A DNA stretch of 41,079 nucleotides from Azoarcus sp. (GTDB lineage: Bacteria; Pseudomonadota; Gammaproteobacteria; Burkholderiales; Rhodocyclaceae): contig DYFV01000047.1 in the NCBI GenBank assembly GCA_020725025.1, positions 1 through 41,079 on the forward strand, read 5' to 3'. The position numbers were made by a program, and so were the translations under genes. The notes under the pieces were generated by a model. The model ran no database searches, was not told where the DNA came from, and saw nothing but the letters and a program-made list of their open reading frames with translations. This document shows positions 16,673-26,504 of this stretch, piece after piece; the stretch's first letter is position 1, and every line of letters starts with the position of its first letter.

Positions 16673-18082
16673 TCAGCGCGTGATCCCGAGGATCTCTTCG
16701 AAGAGCGTGCCGGCGAGCGACATGACGCGCGCCGACGCCTGGTAGGCCTGCTGGAAGCGGATCAGGTTGGCCGCCTCCTCGTCGAGGTTGACGCCCGACA
16801 GCGCCTGCTGCGCCTCGGTGGCCTGCTGCAGCTGGGATTCCTGGGCCTTCTCCGCCACCTGCACCTCGCGCGACTTGTTGCCCACGAAGCTCACCGTCTG
16901 CGAGTAGGCCGACTGGAAGGTGGCGGTGTTGCCGTTCATGAGCTTCGTGGTCTGCAGGGCGGCGAGCGCGAGCGCGTTCTCGTTGTTGCCGCTCGCGGGG
17001 TTGGTGGTGGACGAGGCGGCGATCAGGGCCGGATCGGTGACGGCCACCGCGAACACCCCCGCCGCTTCGCGCGCAGACACGGCGCCGAGATCGGTGAAGA
17101 AGTCGCCGCCGGCGGCGCCGTTGAGATCGACACCGTTGTCATGGACATCGTTCACCGCGGCGGCGATGCCTTTGGCGAGGGTGCCCAGCTCGTCCTGGAC
17201 CCGGTCGAGGGTCTCGCTGCGGAAGGCGAGCAGCCCGGCAAGCTGCCCGCTGCCGAACTGGGATTCGGCCAGGGCCACCGTGCCGCCGCCGTTGGGCGGG
17301 GCCAGGGTCACTTCGCCGCGCAGCGGGTCGGTCGCGCTCGGCGTCACCGCGAGCGCACCGGCCGAGCCGCCGAACACCAGGGTCTGGCCGTTGCCGATGA
17401 AGACGTTGAGCGCCCCGTTCGAGTCGGTGAAGGTGCTCACCTTGACGAGCTTGTTCAGCTCGCCGAGCAGCGCGTCGCGCTGGTCGTGGAGGTCGTTGGC
17501 GGGCTTCTCCGCGCCGCCGAGCTCGACCTGGGCGATGCGCACGTTGAGCGCCGAGATGTCCTTGGCGTAGCTGTTGATCTGCTCGACGGTGGTGCGGATC
17601 TGGCCTTCGGTGAGGTCGCGGATCTCGTCCAGGCGGGAATCGATGGCGGTGAAGCGGCCGGCCAGCGTCTGGGCGAGGGAAAGCATGGACTGGCGCGCCG
17701 GGATGCTCGACGGGTTGTTGGCCACGTCGTTCACGCCGCGGAAGAAGTCCGAGATGGCCGGCGACAGTCCGGCGCTCTCGTCGGCGAGCAGGTTGTCCAC
17801 CTGGCCGATCAGCGCGCCGTAGGCGGAATACTCTTCCTTGCGGGCGGAGGCGTTGAGCACCTGCTGGTTCAGGAACTGATCGTACTGGCGGCGCACCCCG
17901 TCGACGTTCACCCCGCGGCCGAGGAAACCGGAGCCGGAGAACTGCGGGTCGTTGCTCGTCAGCACCACCTGCTGCCGGGTGTAGCCCGGCGTGTTGGCAT
18001 TGGTGATGTTGTGGCTGGCGGTGTAGAGGTTCGCCTGCGACGCGTTGATGCCTGTCAGACCGATGCTGAGCAATCCGGCCAT
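16673..18082 (-). CDS. flgK: Hook-filament junction protein FlgK (HAP1)
   Basis: FlgK caps the hook and joins it to FlgL. The 469-residue product starts with the rod/hook signature LLSIGLTGINASQANLYTAS and HNITNANTPGYTRQQV. It has the RRQYDQFLNQQV motif and SFVGNKSREVQVAEKAQES, and ends with VNLDEEAANLIRFQQAYQAS, all typical of FlgK. It is somewhat short compared with enteric FlgK (about 550 residues), with a reduced variable middle. It has its own sigma-54 promoter in the 60-bp gap after flgJ. Confidence 0.96.
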   Translation of the reverse strand: MAGLLSIGLTGINASQANLYTASHNITNANTPGYTRQQVVLTSNDPQFSGSGFLGRGVNVDGVRRQYDQFLNQQVLNASARKEEYSAYGALIGQVDNLLADESAGLSPAISDFFRGVNDVANNPSSIPARQSMLSLAQTLAGRFTAIDSRLDEIRDLTEGQIRTTVEQINSYAKDISALNVRIAQVELGGAEKPANDLHDQRDALLGELNKLVKVSTFTDSNGALNVFIGNGQTLVFGGSAGALAVTPSATDPLRGEVTLAPPNGGGTVALAESQFGSGQLAGLLAFRSETLDRVQDELGTLAKGIAAAVNDVHDNGVDLNGAAGGDFFTDLGAVSAREAAGVFAVAVTDPALIAASSTTNPASGNNENALALAALQTTKLMNGNTATFQSAYSQTVSFVGNKSREVQVAEKAQESQLQQATEAQQALSGVNLDEEAANLIRFQQAYQASARVMSLAGTLFEEILGITR

Positions 18083-18122
18083 GATGGTTTCCTCGATTCC
18101 TTGTGCTCTTACGGCAGATCAG

Positions 18123-18138
18123 AGCAATTCTTTTGCCA
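18123..18138 (-). promoter_or_regulatory. Sigma-54 promoter of flgKL
   Basis: The minus strand reads TGGCAAAAGAATTGCT, with GG and GC 10 apart and a full TTGC. It begins 5 bases past the flgJ stop. Expected start near 18112, about 30 bases before the flgK ATG. It uncouples flgKL and the lipoprotein gene from the flgB-J transcript. Confidence 0.85.
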
Positions 18139-18142
18139 GTTT

Positions 18143-19216
18143 CTATGCGCGGGTCGTGTCGAGGTTCGCCAGGGCCACCCGCATGGTCTTGCCGTCGATG
18201 ACGCGCACCAGCTTGTCGGCGTACATCGGGTCGGTCGCGTAGCCCGACCGCTGCAGGCCGCGGGCGAATCCGACCGCGTCGCGCTGGCCGACCACGTGGG
18301 CGTAGCGCGGACTCTCGGTGAGCAGCCGCGCGTAGTCCTTGAAGGCCTCGGCGTAGGAGTCGTAGCTGCGGAAGCGCGCCTGCTCGCGATAGGCGCGGCC
18401 CTGGGCGTACTCCGTGGTCCCGCGGGTGACCGTCTCGCCGTCCCAGGCCTTGCCGGCCTTGATGTTGAAGAGGTTGTAGCTCGGCCGGCCGTCGGCGTGG
18501 CGGATCTCGGCGCGGCCCCAGCCGGTCTCGAGCGCCGCGTGGGCGATGAGGAAGCGTGCGGGAATGCCGGTCGCGCGGCTCGCCTCCACGGCGTGCGGCC
18601 ACATGCGGTCGACGAACTCGCGGGAGCTCGCCGGCACGCTCGCCAGGGCCGCGGCGCGTTCGGCACGCTCGGCGGCCGGGGCGCGCGTCGCGTTCCGTGC
18701 CGCCGGCTTCTCGTCCACCGGCAGGGCGGCGGGTGCCGCGGCGCGCTCGGCCTGGGCCTGCTCGCGCGCTTCGACGAGCCGTGCCGCTGCACGCCGGGCG
18801 GCAAGACCTTCGGCCAGCGCCGGCAAGGATTGTCGCAGCTCGGCAGACATTGCCGGTTGGCGGATCACGGTGGAGAGGTCGGTCACCGGTTTGCCGTCGC
18901 GCCCGCCCGCTTCGGGTCCCATCGGGCCGCCGAGCTGGCGCACCAGCGCGTCCGCGAGCCCCGTGCTGCGCGATTGGGCCATGTTCATCGCCAGCTGCTG
19001 GTCGAGCATGGACTGGTACATGCGGCCTTGCTCGCTGTCGAACATGCCCTCCGCGGGCGTGGCATCGCGCATGGACTTCAGGACCATCTGCAGGAACAGC
19101 CCCTCGAACTGCTGGGCGGCGGCGCGCAGCGCCTCGGGCGAGTTGTCGCGGGCGAGCCGCTTCAGGTTCGCCAGCGAGTTCGGATCCAGGGTGTTGATCT
19201 GGCCCGCGGTCGTCAT
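18143..19216 (-). CDS. flgJ: Rod cap and peptidoglycan hydrolase FlgJ
   Basis: FlgJ caps the growing rod and cuts peptidoglycan so the rod can pass. The 357-residue product has both domains of the beta/gamma-proteobacterial type. The N-terminal rod-binding part (about 15-100) has EALRAAAQQFEGLFLQMVLK and SEQGRMYQSMLDQQLAMNMA. An Ala/Arg/Glu-rich linker follows (about 135-195), then the C-terminal glucosaminidase-type domain with IAHAALETGWG (E230 as expected catalytic acid), YNLFNIKAG and the FKDYARLL repeat-like segment. The linker is long. One base separates it from the flgI stop. Confidence 0.95.
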   Translation of the reverse strand: MTTAGQINTLDPNSLANLKRLARDNSPEALRAAAQQFEGLFLQMVLKSMRDATPAEGMFDSEQGRMYQSMLDQQLAMNMAQSRSTGLADALVRQLGGPMGPEAGGRDGKPVTDLSTVIRQPAMSAELRQSLPALAEGLAARRAAARLVEAREQAQAERAAAPAALPVDEKPAARNATRAPAAERAERAAALASVPASSREFVDRMWPHAVEASRATGIPARFLIAHAALETGWGRAEIRHADGRPSYNLFNIKAGKAWDGETVTRGTTEYAQGRAYREQARFRSYDSYAEAFKDYARLLTESPRYAHVVGQRDAVGFARGLQRSGYATDPMYADKLVRVIDGKTMRVALANLDTTRA

Positions 19217-19217
19217 C

Positions 19218-20327
19218 TCAGATCACCTCGAGCTCGGCCCGCAGCGCGCCGGCGGCCTTCATCGCCTGCAGGATGCTGACCAGATCCATGGGGGTGGCGC
19301 CGATGGCGTTGAGCGCCTTCACCACGTCCTGCAGGCTCGCGCCCGCCGGCACGTTGATGAGGCTGCCGGGGCTCTGCTCGATGCCTACCTCGCCGCGCTG
19401 GGTGATCACCGTCTCGCCGCGGGAGAAGGGCAGCGGCTGGCTCACGTCGGCTTCGACGTTCACCGACACCGACAGGTTGCCGTGGGCCACCGCCACGTTC
19501 TGCAAGGTGACCATGCGGTTCATCACCACCGATCCGGTACGCGAGTTGACGATCACCTTGGCCGCCAGGTCGGCAGGCGTGACGTCCAGGTTCTCGAGGT
19601 GGCCGAGGAAGGCGACCCGTGCGGACGGATCGAGGGGCGCGCGGACCTGCACGGTGCGGCCGTCGAGCGCCTGCGCGGTCCCCGGCGCGGTGGCGAGGTT
19701 GATCGCGTCCACCACCCTGCGCGCGGTGCCGAAGTCGGTGTCGTTCAGCTCGAACACCACGTACTCGCCCTGCCCCAGGCTGGTGGGGACGGCGCGCTCC
19801 ACCGTGGCACCGCCGGGAATGCGGCCGGCCGACAGGTGGTTGATGGTGAGCGAGGCCCCGCCGCCCTGGGCGCCGGCGCCACCCACCAGCATATTGCCCT
19901 GGGCGACCGCATAGACCTGGCCGTCGGCGCCCTTCAGCGGCGTCATCACGAGCGTGCCGCCGCGCAGGCTCTTGGCGTTTCCGATCGAGGAGACGGTGAC
20001 GTCGATCTGCTGGCCCGGCCGCGCGAAGGGCGGCAGGTTGGCGGTGACCATCACCGCGGCGACGTTCTTCAGCTGCAGGTTGGTGCCCGGCGGCAGGGTC
20101 ACCCCCATGTTGCCGAGCATGTTGATGATGCTCTGCACGGTGAAAGGCGTCTGGGTGGTCTGGTCGCCGCTGCCGTCCAGGCCCACCACGAGGCCGTAGC
20201 CCACCAGCTGGTTGTTGCGCACCCCGGCCACCGAGGTGAGGTCCTTGATGCGCTCGGCAGCCACCGGGGCGGCCAGGGCGAAGGCGAGCGCCGCCAGGAG
20301 GATGCGGAGGAGATTCGCGCGTTTCAT
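19218..20327 (-). CDS. flgI: Flagellar P-ring protein FlgI
   Basis: FlgI forms the periplasmic P ring around the distal rod and is exported through Sec. The 369-residue product has a signal peptide ending ALAAPVAA. Family signatures include [80 protein letters not shown] and the ending [20 protein letters not shown]. It is a normal full-length copy, and it implies an outer membrane and peptidoglycan ring system. Confidence 0.98.
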   Translation of the reverse strand: MKRANLLRILLAALAFALAAPVAAERIKDLTSVAGVRNNQLVGYGLVVGLDGSGDQTTQTPFTVQSIINMLGNMGVTLPPGTNLQLKNVAAVMVTANLPPFARPGQQIDVTVSSIGNAKSLRGGTLVMTPLKGADGQVYAVAQGNMLVGGAGAQGGGASLTINHLSAGRIPGGATVERAVPTSLGQGEYVVFELNDTDFGTARRVVDAINLATAPGTAQALDGRTVQVRAPLDPSARVAFLGHLENLDVTPADLAAKVIVNSRTGSVVMNRMVTLQNVAVAHGNLSVSVNVEADVSQPLPFSRGETVITQRGEVGIEQSPGSLINVPAGASLQDVVKALNAIGATPMDLVSILQAMKAAGALRAELEVI

Positions 20328-20337
20328 GACAGCCTCC

Positions 20338-21009
20338 TCAGAACGGCAGCAGCGCGATGAAGAAGCGCTGCAGCCAGCCCATGGTCTGCACCTCGTCGAT
20401 GTAGCCGCTGCCCTTGTACTCGATGCGGGCGTCGGCCACCTGGGTCGACTGCACGGTGTTGGAGGTGGTGATGGTGTCCGGGTTGATCACCCCCGAGAAG
20501 CGGATGAACTCCTGCCCCTGGTTGATCGCCACCTGCTTCTCCCCGGATACCAGCAGGTTGCCGTTGGGATAGACGTCGATGACCGTGACGGTGATGGTGC
20601 CGGTGAAGTTGTTGTTGGCCGCGGCCGCCCCTTCGCCCGAGAAGTCCGTGTCGCTGCCCGCCTCGACCGACAGGTCGGACAAGCCCCGCAGCGGCACCTT
20701 GTTCAGTCCGGTGATGCCCGCGCTCATGCTCGAGCCGCGGCTCGCGCTGGCGTTGGAGGCCTTCTGCGCCGAGGTGCGCTCGACGAGGTTGATGGTCAGG
20801 ATGTCGCCCATCCGGCGCGCGCGCCGGTCCTCGAACATCGGCCGGGCCTGGCTGGCCTGGTAGATCGAGCCGGTGGCGGGCACGGTGGCGGTGCGCGGCT
20901 CGGGGCGCACGCTCATCGGCTGGTGGATCGCGGTGGGCGGCACCGGCTGCAGCACCGAGCAGCCGGCAGCGAGCAGCGCGGAAAGGAGAAGGCAGGTACG
21001 GGCGAACAT
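20338..21009 (-). CDS. flgH: Flagellar L-ring lipoprotein FlgH
   Basis: FlgH forms the outer-membrane L ring. From ATG at 21009 the product is 223 residues with lipobox LLAAGC (Cys16) after a short hydrophobic signal. Landmarks are [60 protein letters not shown] and the ending [12 protein letters not shown]. The longer in-frame opening upstream has no conserved content and overlaps flgG, so the ATG is preferred. Confidence 0.97.
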   Translation of the reverse strand: MFARTCLLLSALLAAGCSVLQPVPPTAIHQPMSVRPEPRTATVPATGSIYQASQARPMFEDRRARRMGDILTINLVERTSAQKASNASASRGSSMSAGITGLNKVPLRGLSDLSVEAGSDTDFSGEGAAAANNNFTGTITVTVIDVYPNGNLLVSGEKQVAINQGQEFIRFSGVINPDTITTSNTVQSTQVADARIEYKGSGYIDEVQTMGWLQRFFIALLPF

Positions 21010-21062
21010 CTTCGTCTCCGTCGGCCATCCCCGCCTGCGCGGCCGGGACGGCCGGAACAGGC

Positions 21063-21845
21063 TTAGAGCTGGGAGAGGCGGGCGAGCATCTGGTCCGAGG
21101 TCTGGATCGCCTTGGAGTTGAGCTCGTAGGCGCGCTGGGTGGCGATCATGCTGACGAGCTCCTCGGCGACGTTCACGTTCGAGGTCTCGACGTAGTTCTG
21201 GTTGATCACGCCGGCGCCGTTGGTCCCCGGCGCGTTGGGGGTGGCCACCCCGCTCGAGGCGGTCTCGAGGAAGAGGTTCTCGCCCATGGACGAGAGTCCG
21301 CCCGGATTGACGAAGGTGGCGAGCTGGATGTTGCCCACCACGGTGGGGGTGGACTGGCCGGCCTGCAGCGCGCTCACCGTGCCGTCCTTGCCGATGGTGA
21401 CGCTCAGGGCGTCGGCCGGGATGATGATGGCCGGCTGCAGCGGGTAGCCGCTGGCGGTGACCATCTGACCCTGGGCGTCGAGCTGGAATGCGCCGTCGCG
21501 GGTATAGCCGGTGGTGCCGTCCGGCAACGTCACCTGGAAGAAGCCGGCGCCCTGGATCCCCATGTCCAGCGCGTTGCCCGTCTGCTGCATGTTGCCCTGG
21601 GTGTGGATCTTCTCGGTGGCCACGGTGCGCACGCCGGCACCGAGCTGCAGGCCGCTGCCGATCTGGTTCTGCTGGGTGCTCTGGGCGCCGGGCTGGCGCA
21701 GGGTCTGGTAGAGCAGATCCTCGAAGATCGCGCGCGAGCGCTTGTAGCCGTTGGTCCCGACGTTGGCGAGGTTGTTGGCGATGACATCCAGCTGGGTCTG
21801 CTGGGCGTCGAGCCCGGTACGGGCGATCCACAGTGAGCGAATCAT
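21063..21845 (-). CDS. flgG: Distal rod protein FlgG
   Basis: FlgG forms the distal rod. From [12 protein letters not shown] at 21845 the product is 260 residues, the usual length. The N terminus has [20 protein letters not shown], the FlgG-specific region [20 protein letters not shown] follows, and the C terminus has [20 protein letters not shown] and [17 protein letters not shown]. An in-frame start at 21893 would add a non-conserved Pro-rich tail. AGGAG precedes the ATG at good spacing. The 124-bp gap before it is the longest in the flg operon; I found no properly spaced sigma-54 element there. Confidence 0.97.
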   Translation of the reverse strand: MIRSLWIARTGLDAQQTQLDVIANNLANVGTNGYKRSRAIFEDLLYQTLRQPGAQSTQQNQIGSGLQLGAGVRTVATEKIHTQGNMQQTGNALDMGIQGAGFFQVTLPDGTTGYTRDGAFQLDAQGQMVTASGYPLQPAIIIPADALSVTIGKDGTVSALQAGQSTPTVVGNIQLATFVNPGGLSSMGENLFLETASSGVATPNAPGTNGAGVINQNYVETSNVNVAEELVSMIATQRAYELNSKAIQTSDQMLARLSQL

Positions 21846-21969
21846 TTTCCTGACTCCTGGTTCGGGGCGGGCCGGCGGCACGCCTTTCGGCACGACACCA
21901 GCTTAAGCGGGGCGGCCTGCGTTCAATCCGGCGAACATCCGCGGAAATCCCCCCCTAATCCGCCGCCCC

Positions 21970-22710
21970 TCAGCGCACGGAGAGGATCTGGCTCGCCGCC
22001 TGGTCGTTCGATTGCGCGGTCTGCAGCATCTTGGTCTGCATTTCGAACTGCCGCGCCAGCGCGATCATGGTCACCATCTGGTCGACCACGTTGACGTTGC
22101 TGCCCTCGAGGAAGCCGCCCGCCACCTGCACGGTCTCGTCCACCGGCGCCGCGCCGCCGGCGGCGAGGCGAAAGTAGCCGTCGTCGCCGCGGGTGAGCGT
22201 CTCTTCGGGCGGATTCACCAGCTTGAGTTGGCCGACCACGTTCACCACGTTCTGAGCGCCGCTGGCGTTCAGCGCGGAGATCGAGCCGTCCTTGCCGATC
22301 AGGATCTCGGTGTCGGGCGGGATGGTGATCGGGCCGCCGTCGCCCAGCACGGGAAGCCCGCCGCGCGTCTGCAGCACACCGTTGGGGGAGAGCTCCAGGC
22401 TGCCGTTGCGGGTGTAGCCCTCGGTGCCGTCCGGGAGCTGCACCGCGAGCCAGCCCTTGCCCTGCACCGCCACGTCGAAGGCGCGGCCGGTCTGCTGCAT
22501 GCTGCCCGGGGTGAAGTCGGTGGCGACGCTCGCGTCGACCACGAAGGCCCGCGTGGCCAGTCCCTCGCCCTGCACCGGCACCGCGCGCAGCTTGTGCATC
22601 TCGGCGCGGAAGCCGGTGGAATTGGCGTTGGCGAGGTTGTGCGCCACCGCGGCCTGCTGACCGAGGGTGTGCTTCGCCCCGGTCATCGCGGTATAGATCA
22701 GGCGGTCCAT
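21970..22710 (-). CDS. flgF: Proximal rod protein FlgF
   Basis: FlgF is a proximal rod component exported by the flagellar system. The 246-residue product has the N-terminal rod motif AAVAHNLANANSTGFRAEMH and the central GKGWLAVQLPDGTEGYTRNG. The C-terminal helix has NVNVVDQMVTMIALARQFEM. Length is normal. It follows flgE by 10 bases. Confidence 0.96.
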   Translation of the reverse strand: MDRLIYTAMTGAKHTLGQQAAVAHNLANANSTGFRAEMHKLRAVPVQGEGLATRAFVVDASVATDFTPGSMQQTGRAFDVAVQGKGWLAVQLPDGTEGYTRNGSLELSPNGVLQTRGGLPVLGDGGPITIPPDTEILIGKDGSISALNASGAQNVVNVVGQLKLVNPPEETLTRGDDGYFRLAAGGAAPVDETVQVAGGFLEGSNVNVVDQMVTMIALARQFEMQTKMLQTAQSNDQAASQILSVR

Positions 22711-22720
22711 GGCCTAGGCC

Positions 22721-23950
22721 TCAGCGAAGGTTGATCACCGTCTGCAGGATCTGGTCCTGGGTCTGGATGGACTGGGCATTGGCCTGGTAGGCGCGCTGCT
22801 GGACGATCATCTGCACCAGCTCGGCCGTGAGGTCGATGTTCGAGTCCTCCACCGCGCCGCCGTTGATGAGGCCGCGCGTGCCCGATCCGGGCGAGCCCGG
22901 CGTGGCCTGCCCCGACTCGACGCTGGCCGCCCACAGGTTGTTGCCCATGGACACCAGGCCGTTGGGATTGCGGAAGGTGGCGAGCGCGACGCGGCCCACT
23001 TCGCGGATCTCGCCGCTGGTGTAGCTCGCCTGGATCACGCCCTGGCTCGTCACCGAGATGGTCGAGAGCTCGCCGGCGGAACGGCCGTCCTGGGAGATGG
23101 CGGCGACCGAAAAGCTGGTGCCGTACTGGGTCGCCTGATCCAGGTCGAGGGCCACGTCGAGCGGCGAGTTGGCGCCGTTGGTGAGCACGTTGCTGCTGGG
23201 TACCAGGGTATCCGAGATGTACTGGCCGGCGTCGTTGAAGCGCACCGCGCCCAGGGCCTGCACCGCCCCGCCGTCGAGGCTGGAGTACACCTGCCATTCG
23301 GCGGTAGCGCCATCGGCGGCCGGCGGCGAGATGAGCGAGGTCTTGTTGAAGTACAGCGACATGGAGTGCTGCACGCCCAGGCTGTCGTAGACCACCATGG
23401 ACGTGGCGTGGGTGTAGCTCGCCGGGTCGGTGGGATCGGGCACGCCGGCGATGACGCCCGCGCGGCCGTCCAGGTTCAGGGTCAGCTCCGCCGAGCTCGT
23501 CGCCGACGCGCCGGCGGTCTGGAAGCTGATCTGCATCGGCTGCGGATCGCCCGAGGTGGCCCCCGTGGGATATCCCATCAGGCGCTCGCCGGTGGCGCTC
23601 ACCACGAAGCCGTCCTTGTCGATGTCGAACTGGCCGTTGCGGGTGTAGAACGGGGTGGCGCTGTCGGCGCGGCGCACGATGAAGAAGCCGTCGCCGTTGA
23701 TCGCCATGTCGAGCGGGTTGCCGGTGGTGGTGATCCCGCCCTGGGTGAAGGACTGCCGCACCCCCGCGAGGTTCGCCCCGCTGCCGATCTGCACGGCCGC
23801 GCCGGTACCGAGCGAGACCGAGAAAACGTCGGCGAACTGCGCCGCACCCGCCTTGAAGCCGACGGTGTTGGAGTTGGCGACGTTGTGGCTGATGACGTCG
23901 AGCGACCGCGCCGCGTTGTTGATGCCGCTCAGGCCTTGTTGGAATGCCAT
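22721..23950 (-). CDS. flgE: Flagellar hook protein FlgE
   Basis: FlgE builds the hook. The 409-residue product has the N-terminal signature FQQGLSGINNAARSLDVISH and NVANSNTVGFKAGAAQFADV. Central D1/D2 parts include NGDGFFIVRRADSATPFYTR and SMVVYDSLGVQHSMSLYFNK. The C terminus is NIDLTAELVQMIVQQRAYQA, then SIQTQDQILQTVINLR. Length is typical. A GGGAG ribosome site precedes the ATG, which lies 18 bp after the flgD stop. Confidence 0.97.
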   Translation of the reverse strand: MAFQQGLSGINNAARSLDVISHNVANSNTVGFKAGAAQFADVFSVSLGTGAAVQIGSGANLAGVRQSFTQGGITTTGNPLDMAINGDGFFIVRRADSATPFYTRNGQFDIDKDGFVVSATGERLMGYPTGATSGDPQPMQISFQTAGASATSSAELTLNLDGRAGVIAGVPDPTDPASYTHATSMVVYDSLGVQHSMSLYFNKTSLISPPAADGATAEWQVYSSLDGGAVQALGAVRFNDAGQYISDTLVPSSNVLTNGANSPLDVALDLDQATQYGTSFSVAAISQDGRSAGELSTISVTSQGVIQASYTSGEIREVGRVALATFRNPNGLVSMGNNLWAASVESGQATPGSPGSGTRGLINGGAVEDSNIDLTAELVQMIVQQRAYQANAQSIQTQDQILQTVINLR

Positions 23951-23968
23951 GATGGTCTCCCTTGCGAA

Positions 23969-24634
23969 TCAGAGAATCTGCTTGATGTCGGACAGTTTGA
24001 AGATGCCGAGCTCGCCGACCTGCAGGTCGGTGCTCTTCGCCCCGCGTACCACGCTGGTGACGGCGCCGAGCTCGAGCGCTTCGGTGGTGACCTTGTCCTC
24101 GCCCCGCACTGCGGTAAGGCTCACGGTGTAGCGTCCGTTGGCCGCGCGCTCGCCGCTGATGGCGGTGCCGTCCCACTGGAAGTTGTGGGTGCCCGCGGCG
24201 AACTCGCCGAGGTCGACCTTGGCGACGTCGAGTCCGTTGGCATCCTTGATGTTGACCGTCACCTTGTCGGCCGGGCCGTCGAGCGTGAAGCCGCCGAGCG
24301 CGCCCGCCTCGGTCAGGTTGAGCCCCTTGCCTGGCACCAGCACGCCGCGCCCGACGAGGGCCGCGGCCTGCACCGCGTCGCCCGACTGCTGGCCGTCCAG
24401 AAGCGTGGCGAGCTGCTTGTTGAGCTTCTCGATGCCATCGACGGTGCTGATCTGCGCGAGCTGCGAGGTCATCTCCGCGTTTTCCATCGGGTTCATCGGA
24501 TCCTGGTTCTTGAGCTGCGTGGTGAGCAGCGTCAGGAACTGCATCTGCGAGCCCTGCTCCGCCTTCTCGCTGCTCGTCTTGCGCGAGACGCTCGTGAGGA
24601 AGTCCTGGGTGGCGGTACCGGTCACGGTGGTCAT
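23969..24634 (-). CDS. flgD: Hook cap / scaffolding protein FlgD
   Basis: FlgD caps the growing hook and is later discarded. The 221-residue product carries the signature MQFLTLLTTQLKNQDPMNPM followed by ENAEMTSQLAQISTVDGIEK. The C-terminal FLG/tudor-like part has AGTHNFQWDGTAISGERAAN and the typical YTVSLTAV strand. It is complete and of usual length. Confidence 0.97.
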   Translation of the reverse strand: MTTVTGTATQDFLTSVSRKTSSEKAEQGSQMQFLTLLTTQLKNQDPMNPMENAEMTSQLAQISTVDGIEKLNKQLATLLDGQQSGDAVQAAALVGRGVLVPGKGLNLTEAGALGGFTLDGPADKVTVNIKDANGLDVAKVDLGEFAAGTHNFQWDGTAISGERAANGRYTVSLTAVRGEDKVTTEALELGAVTSVVRGAKSTDLQVGELGIFKLSDIKQIL

Positions 24635-24650
24635 GATTCAGCCCTCCCGC

Positions 24651-25058
24651 TTACTGCTGCCCGATCTGCAGCGTGCGCTGCATCAGGGTCTTGGCGGTGT
24701 TCATCACTTCGGCGTTGGTCTGGTAGGCGCGCGAGGCGGAGATCATGTTGGTCATCTCCTCCACCACGTTCACGTTCGACATGGCCACGTAGCCCTCCGC
24801 GTCCGCCGCGGGATTGGCCGGGTCGTACACCATGCGGGCGGGCGCGGCGCTTTCCACCACGCCGGTGACCTGCACGCCGACCGAGCCGGGGCCGGCCACC
24901 TGCTTGGCGGTGAAGACGACCTGCTTCGCCCGGTAGGCCTGCCCGTCCGGCCCCGCCACGCTGTCGGCGTTGGCGAGGTTGGAGGCGGTTGCATTGAGTC
25001 GCGCCGACTGGGCGTGCAGCGCCGAGCCCGCGATGCCGAAGACGTTGAGCATGTTCAT
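24651..25058 (-). CDS. flgC: Proximal rod protein FlgC
   Basis: FlgC is a proximal rod component. From ATG at 25058 ([11 protein letters not shown]) the product is 135 residues, matching the family. It shows [33 protein letters not shown], and the C-terminal [24 protein letters not shown] nine bases upstream is open, but the GGGAGG ribosome site is then only one base away, so the ATG fits better. Confidence 0.95.
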   Translation of the reverse strand: MNMLNVFGIAGSALHAQSARLNATASNLANADSVAGPDGQAYRAKQVVFTAKQVAGPGSVGVQVTGVVESAAPARMVYDPANPAADAEGYVAMSNVNVVEEMTNMISASRAYQTNAEVMNTAKTLMQRTLQIGQQ

Positions 25059-25074
25059 GATCGCCACGCCTCCC

Positions 25075-25479
25075 TTACTGGCCCGAGATGGCGGTGCGCA
25101 TCGAGCGCAGCAGGCCGTTGATGAAGTTGATGCTGGCTTCGTAGTGGATCGCGTTCTCGGCGAAGGCGCTGCGCTCCACGTCCATGTTCACCGTGTTGCC
25201 GTCGACGCTGCCCTGCAGCTGCGCGCGATACTGGAGATGGGGCTTGAGTGGTCCGTCGGCGTCCGACGCGAGGTGGCGCGAGGAGGTGTTCGCCAGGGCG
25301 AGCGAGCCGACGCGGCCGTTCAGGGCGCCGGCGAAGGCACTGCGGAAATCGATGTCGCGCGCCTTGTAGTGCGGCGTGTCGGCGTTGGCGATGTTCGAGG
25401 CGAGCTGCTGCTGACGTGCCACGCGCAGGTTGAGCGCGGTCTGGTAGAAGCTCAGTTCGTTGTCGAGTCGGGTTTTCAT
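25075..25479 (-). CDS. flgB: Proximal rod protein FlgB
   Basis: FlgB is the first rod protein added to the MS ring and FliE. The 134-residue product has the helix [20 protein letters not shown] and [15 protein letters not shown], and ends with the helix [20 protein letters not shown]. Length is normal. It is first of the flg operon, with a sigma-54 promoter 66 bases upstream. Confidence 0.96.
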   Translation of the reverse strand: MKTRLDNELSFYQTALNLRVARQQQLASNIANADTPHYKARDIDFRSAFAGALNGRVGSLALANTSSRHLASDADGPLKPHLQYRAQLQGSVDGNTVNMDVERSAFAENAIHYEASINFINGLLRSMRTAISGQ

Positions 25480-25544
25480 CGCATCACCTCAAGTTTTCCG
25501 CCCGGCTGCCGATACCTGGGATCGAGAGCGGTCAGCGGACACAG

Positions 25545-25560
25545 TGCAGCTTCCATGCCA
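25545..25560 (-). promoter_or_regulatory. Sigma-54 promoter of the flgB operon
   Basis: The minus strand reads TGGCATGGAAGCTGCA. GG and GC are 10 apart, -24 differs from TGGCAC at one base and -12 is CTGCA. Expected start near 25533, about 54 bases before the flgB ATG. The rest of the 277-bp divergent flgB-flgA region shows only an isolated GCCGATAA (25594-25601). Confidence 0.75.
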
Positions 25561-25756
25561 GGCATCCTATTCCCGTCCAGGCCGGCGTCTTGAGCCGATA
25601 AGGGAGGGAAAAACCGGCCAATTTCGCCTCGGGCCTGCCCGCAGACCGGCAAAGCTGCCGCCCCGGGCGGAAATTCTTGCCGCCCGCATCCGCCGCCCGT
25701 CGCGTGCCGCCGCCGCGGCTTGCCCCCCGCAGCAGGACGTGTTGCAATCGCCCCCC

Positions 25757-26461
25757 ATGAAGAAAGCGCGCCGCCTGCCGTTCCTGCTCCCTGCCCTGGC
25801 TTCGCTCGCGGCCGCCGTGCCGCCGGCGGTATGCGCGCAGCAGGCGGCCGCGCCGGTGCGGGATGCGGTCCTGACCTTCCTGGCCCGCGAGACGGCCGGC
25901 CTGCCGGGCCGGGTCGAGCTCGACGTAGGCGAGCTCGACGCCCGCACCCAGCTCCCCGCCTGCGCCGAGCTGCGGCCCTTCCTGCCGGCCGGCACGCGGG
26001 CGTGGGGCGCGATCAACGTCGGCGTGCGCTGCGAGTCGCCGGTGACCTGGACGGTGTACCTGCCGGCCCGTGTGTCGGTGCTGACCGAGTACCTGGTGAC
26101 CGCGCGGGCGCTGATGCCGGGCCAGATCGTGGCCAGCGCCGACCTGGCGCACCGGCGCGGCGACCTCGCCGCGCAACCGGACAACACCCTCACCGATCCT
26201 GCCCAGGCGGTGGGGCATCGCACCCGCTACGCGGTGTCGGCCGGCCAGCCCGTGCGCGCCGAGATGCTGAGGATTCCGCCGGCCGTGCGTCAGGGCCAGC
26301 AGGTGAAGGTGGTGAGCGGCGGCCCGGGTTTCCAGGTCGCGAGCGAAGGCCGTGCGCTGAACGGCGCTGCGGTGGGCGAGCCGGTCCGCGTGCGGATGCC
26401 CAACGGGCAGGTGGTGAGCGGCACCGCCCGCCCCGGCGGAGTGGTGGAAGTCGCCTTCTGA
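25757..26461 (+). CDS. flgA: P-ring assembly chaperone FlgA
   Basis: FlgA is a periplasmic chaperone for FlgI. The 234-residue product has a signal peptide (KKARRLPFLLPALASLAAAV, cleavage near VCA-QQ), an N-terminal region with the paired cysteines near ACAEL and VRCESP, and a C-terminal SAF domain beginning ALMPGQIVASADLAHRRGDL. It ends with VRVRMPNGQVVSGTARPGGV. Divergence from flgB is the usual arrangement. No ribosome site is obvious before the ATG and I could not find a convincing promoter. Confidence 0.94.
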   Translation: MKKARRLPFLLPALASLAAAVPPAVCAQQAAAPVRDAVLTFLARETAGLPGRVELDVGELDARTQLPACAELRPFLPAGTRAWGAINVGVRCESPVTWTVYLPARVSVLTEYLVTARALMPGQIVASADLAHRRGDLAAQPDNTLTDPAQAVGHRTRYAVSAGQPVRAEMLRIPPAVRQGQQVKVVSGGPGFQVASEGRALNGAAVGEPVRVRMPNGQVVSGTARPGGVVEVAF

Positions 26462-26504
26462 GAACCTCCCGCAGCGGGCGCGTTCGAAAGTGCTGAAATA
26501 GGTC

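Noticed and set aside
22698..24176. A 492-codon open frame overlapping flgE and flgD on the same strand
   Set aside because: It is Arg/Gly/His-rich with no domain, while the alternative frames encode full FlgE and FlgD.
25059..25067. GTG start for flgC at 25067
   Set aside because: The GGGAGG ribosome site would be only one base from this codon; the ATG at 25058 has workable spacing and gives the usual length.
25594..25601. GCCGATAA upstream of flgA as a sigma-28 promoter
   Set aside because: The -10 half is perfect, but no TAAA-like -35 half is found at the required distance.
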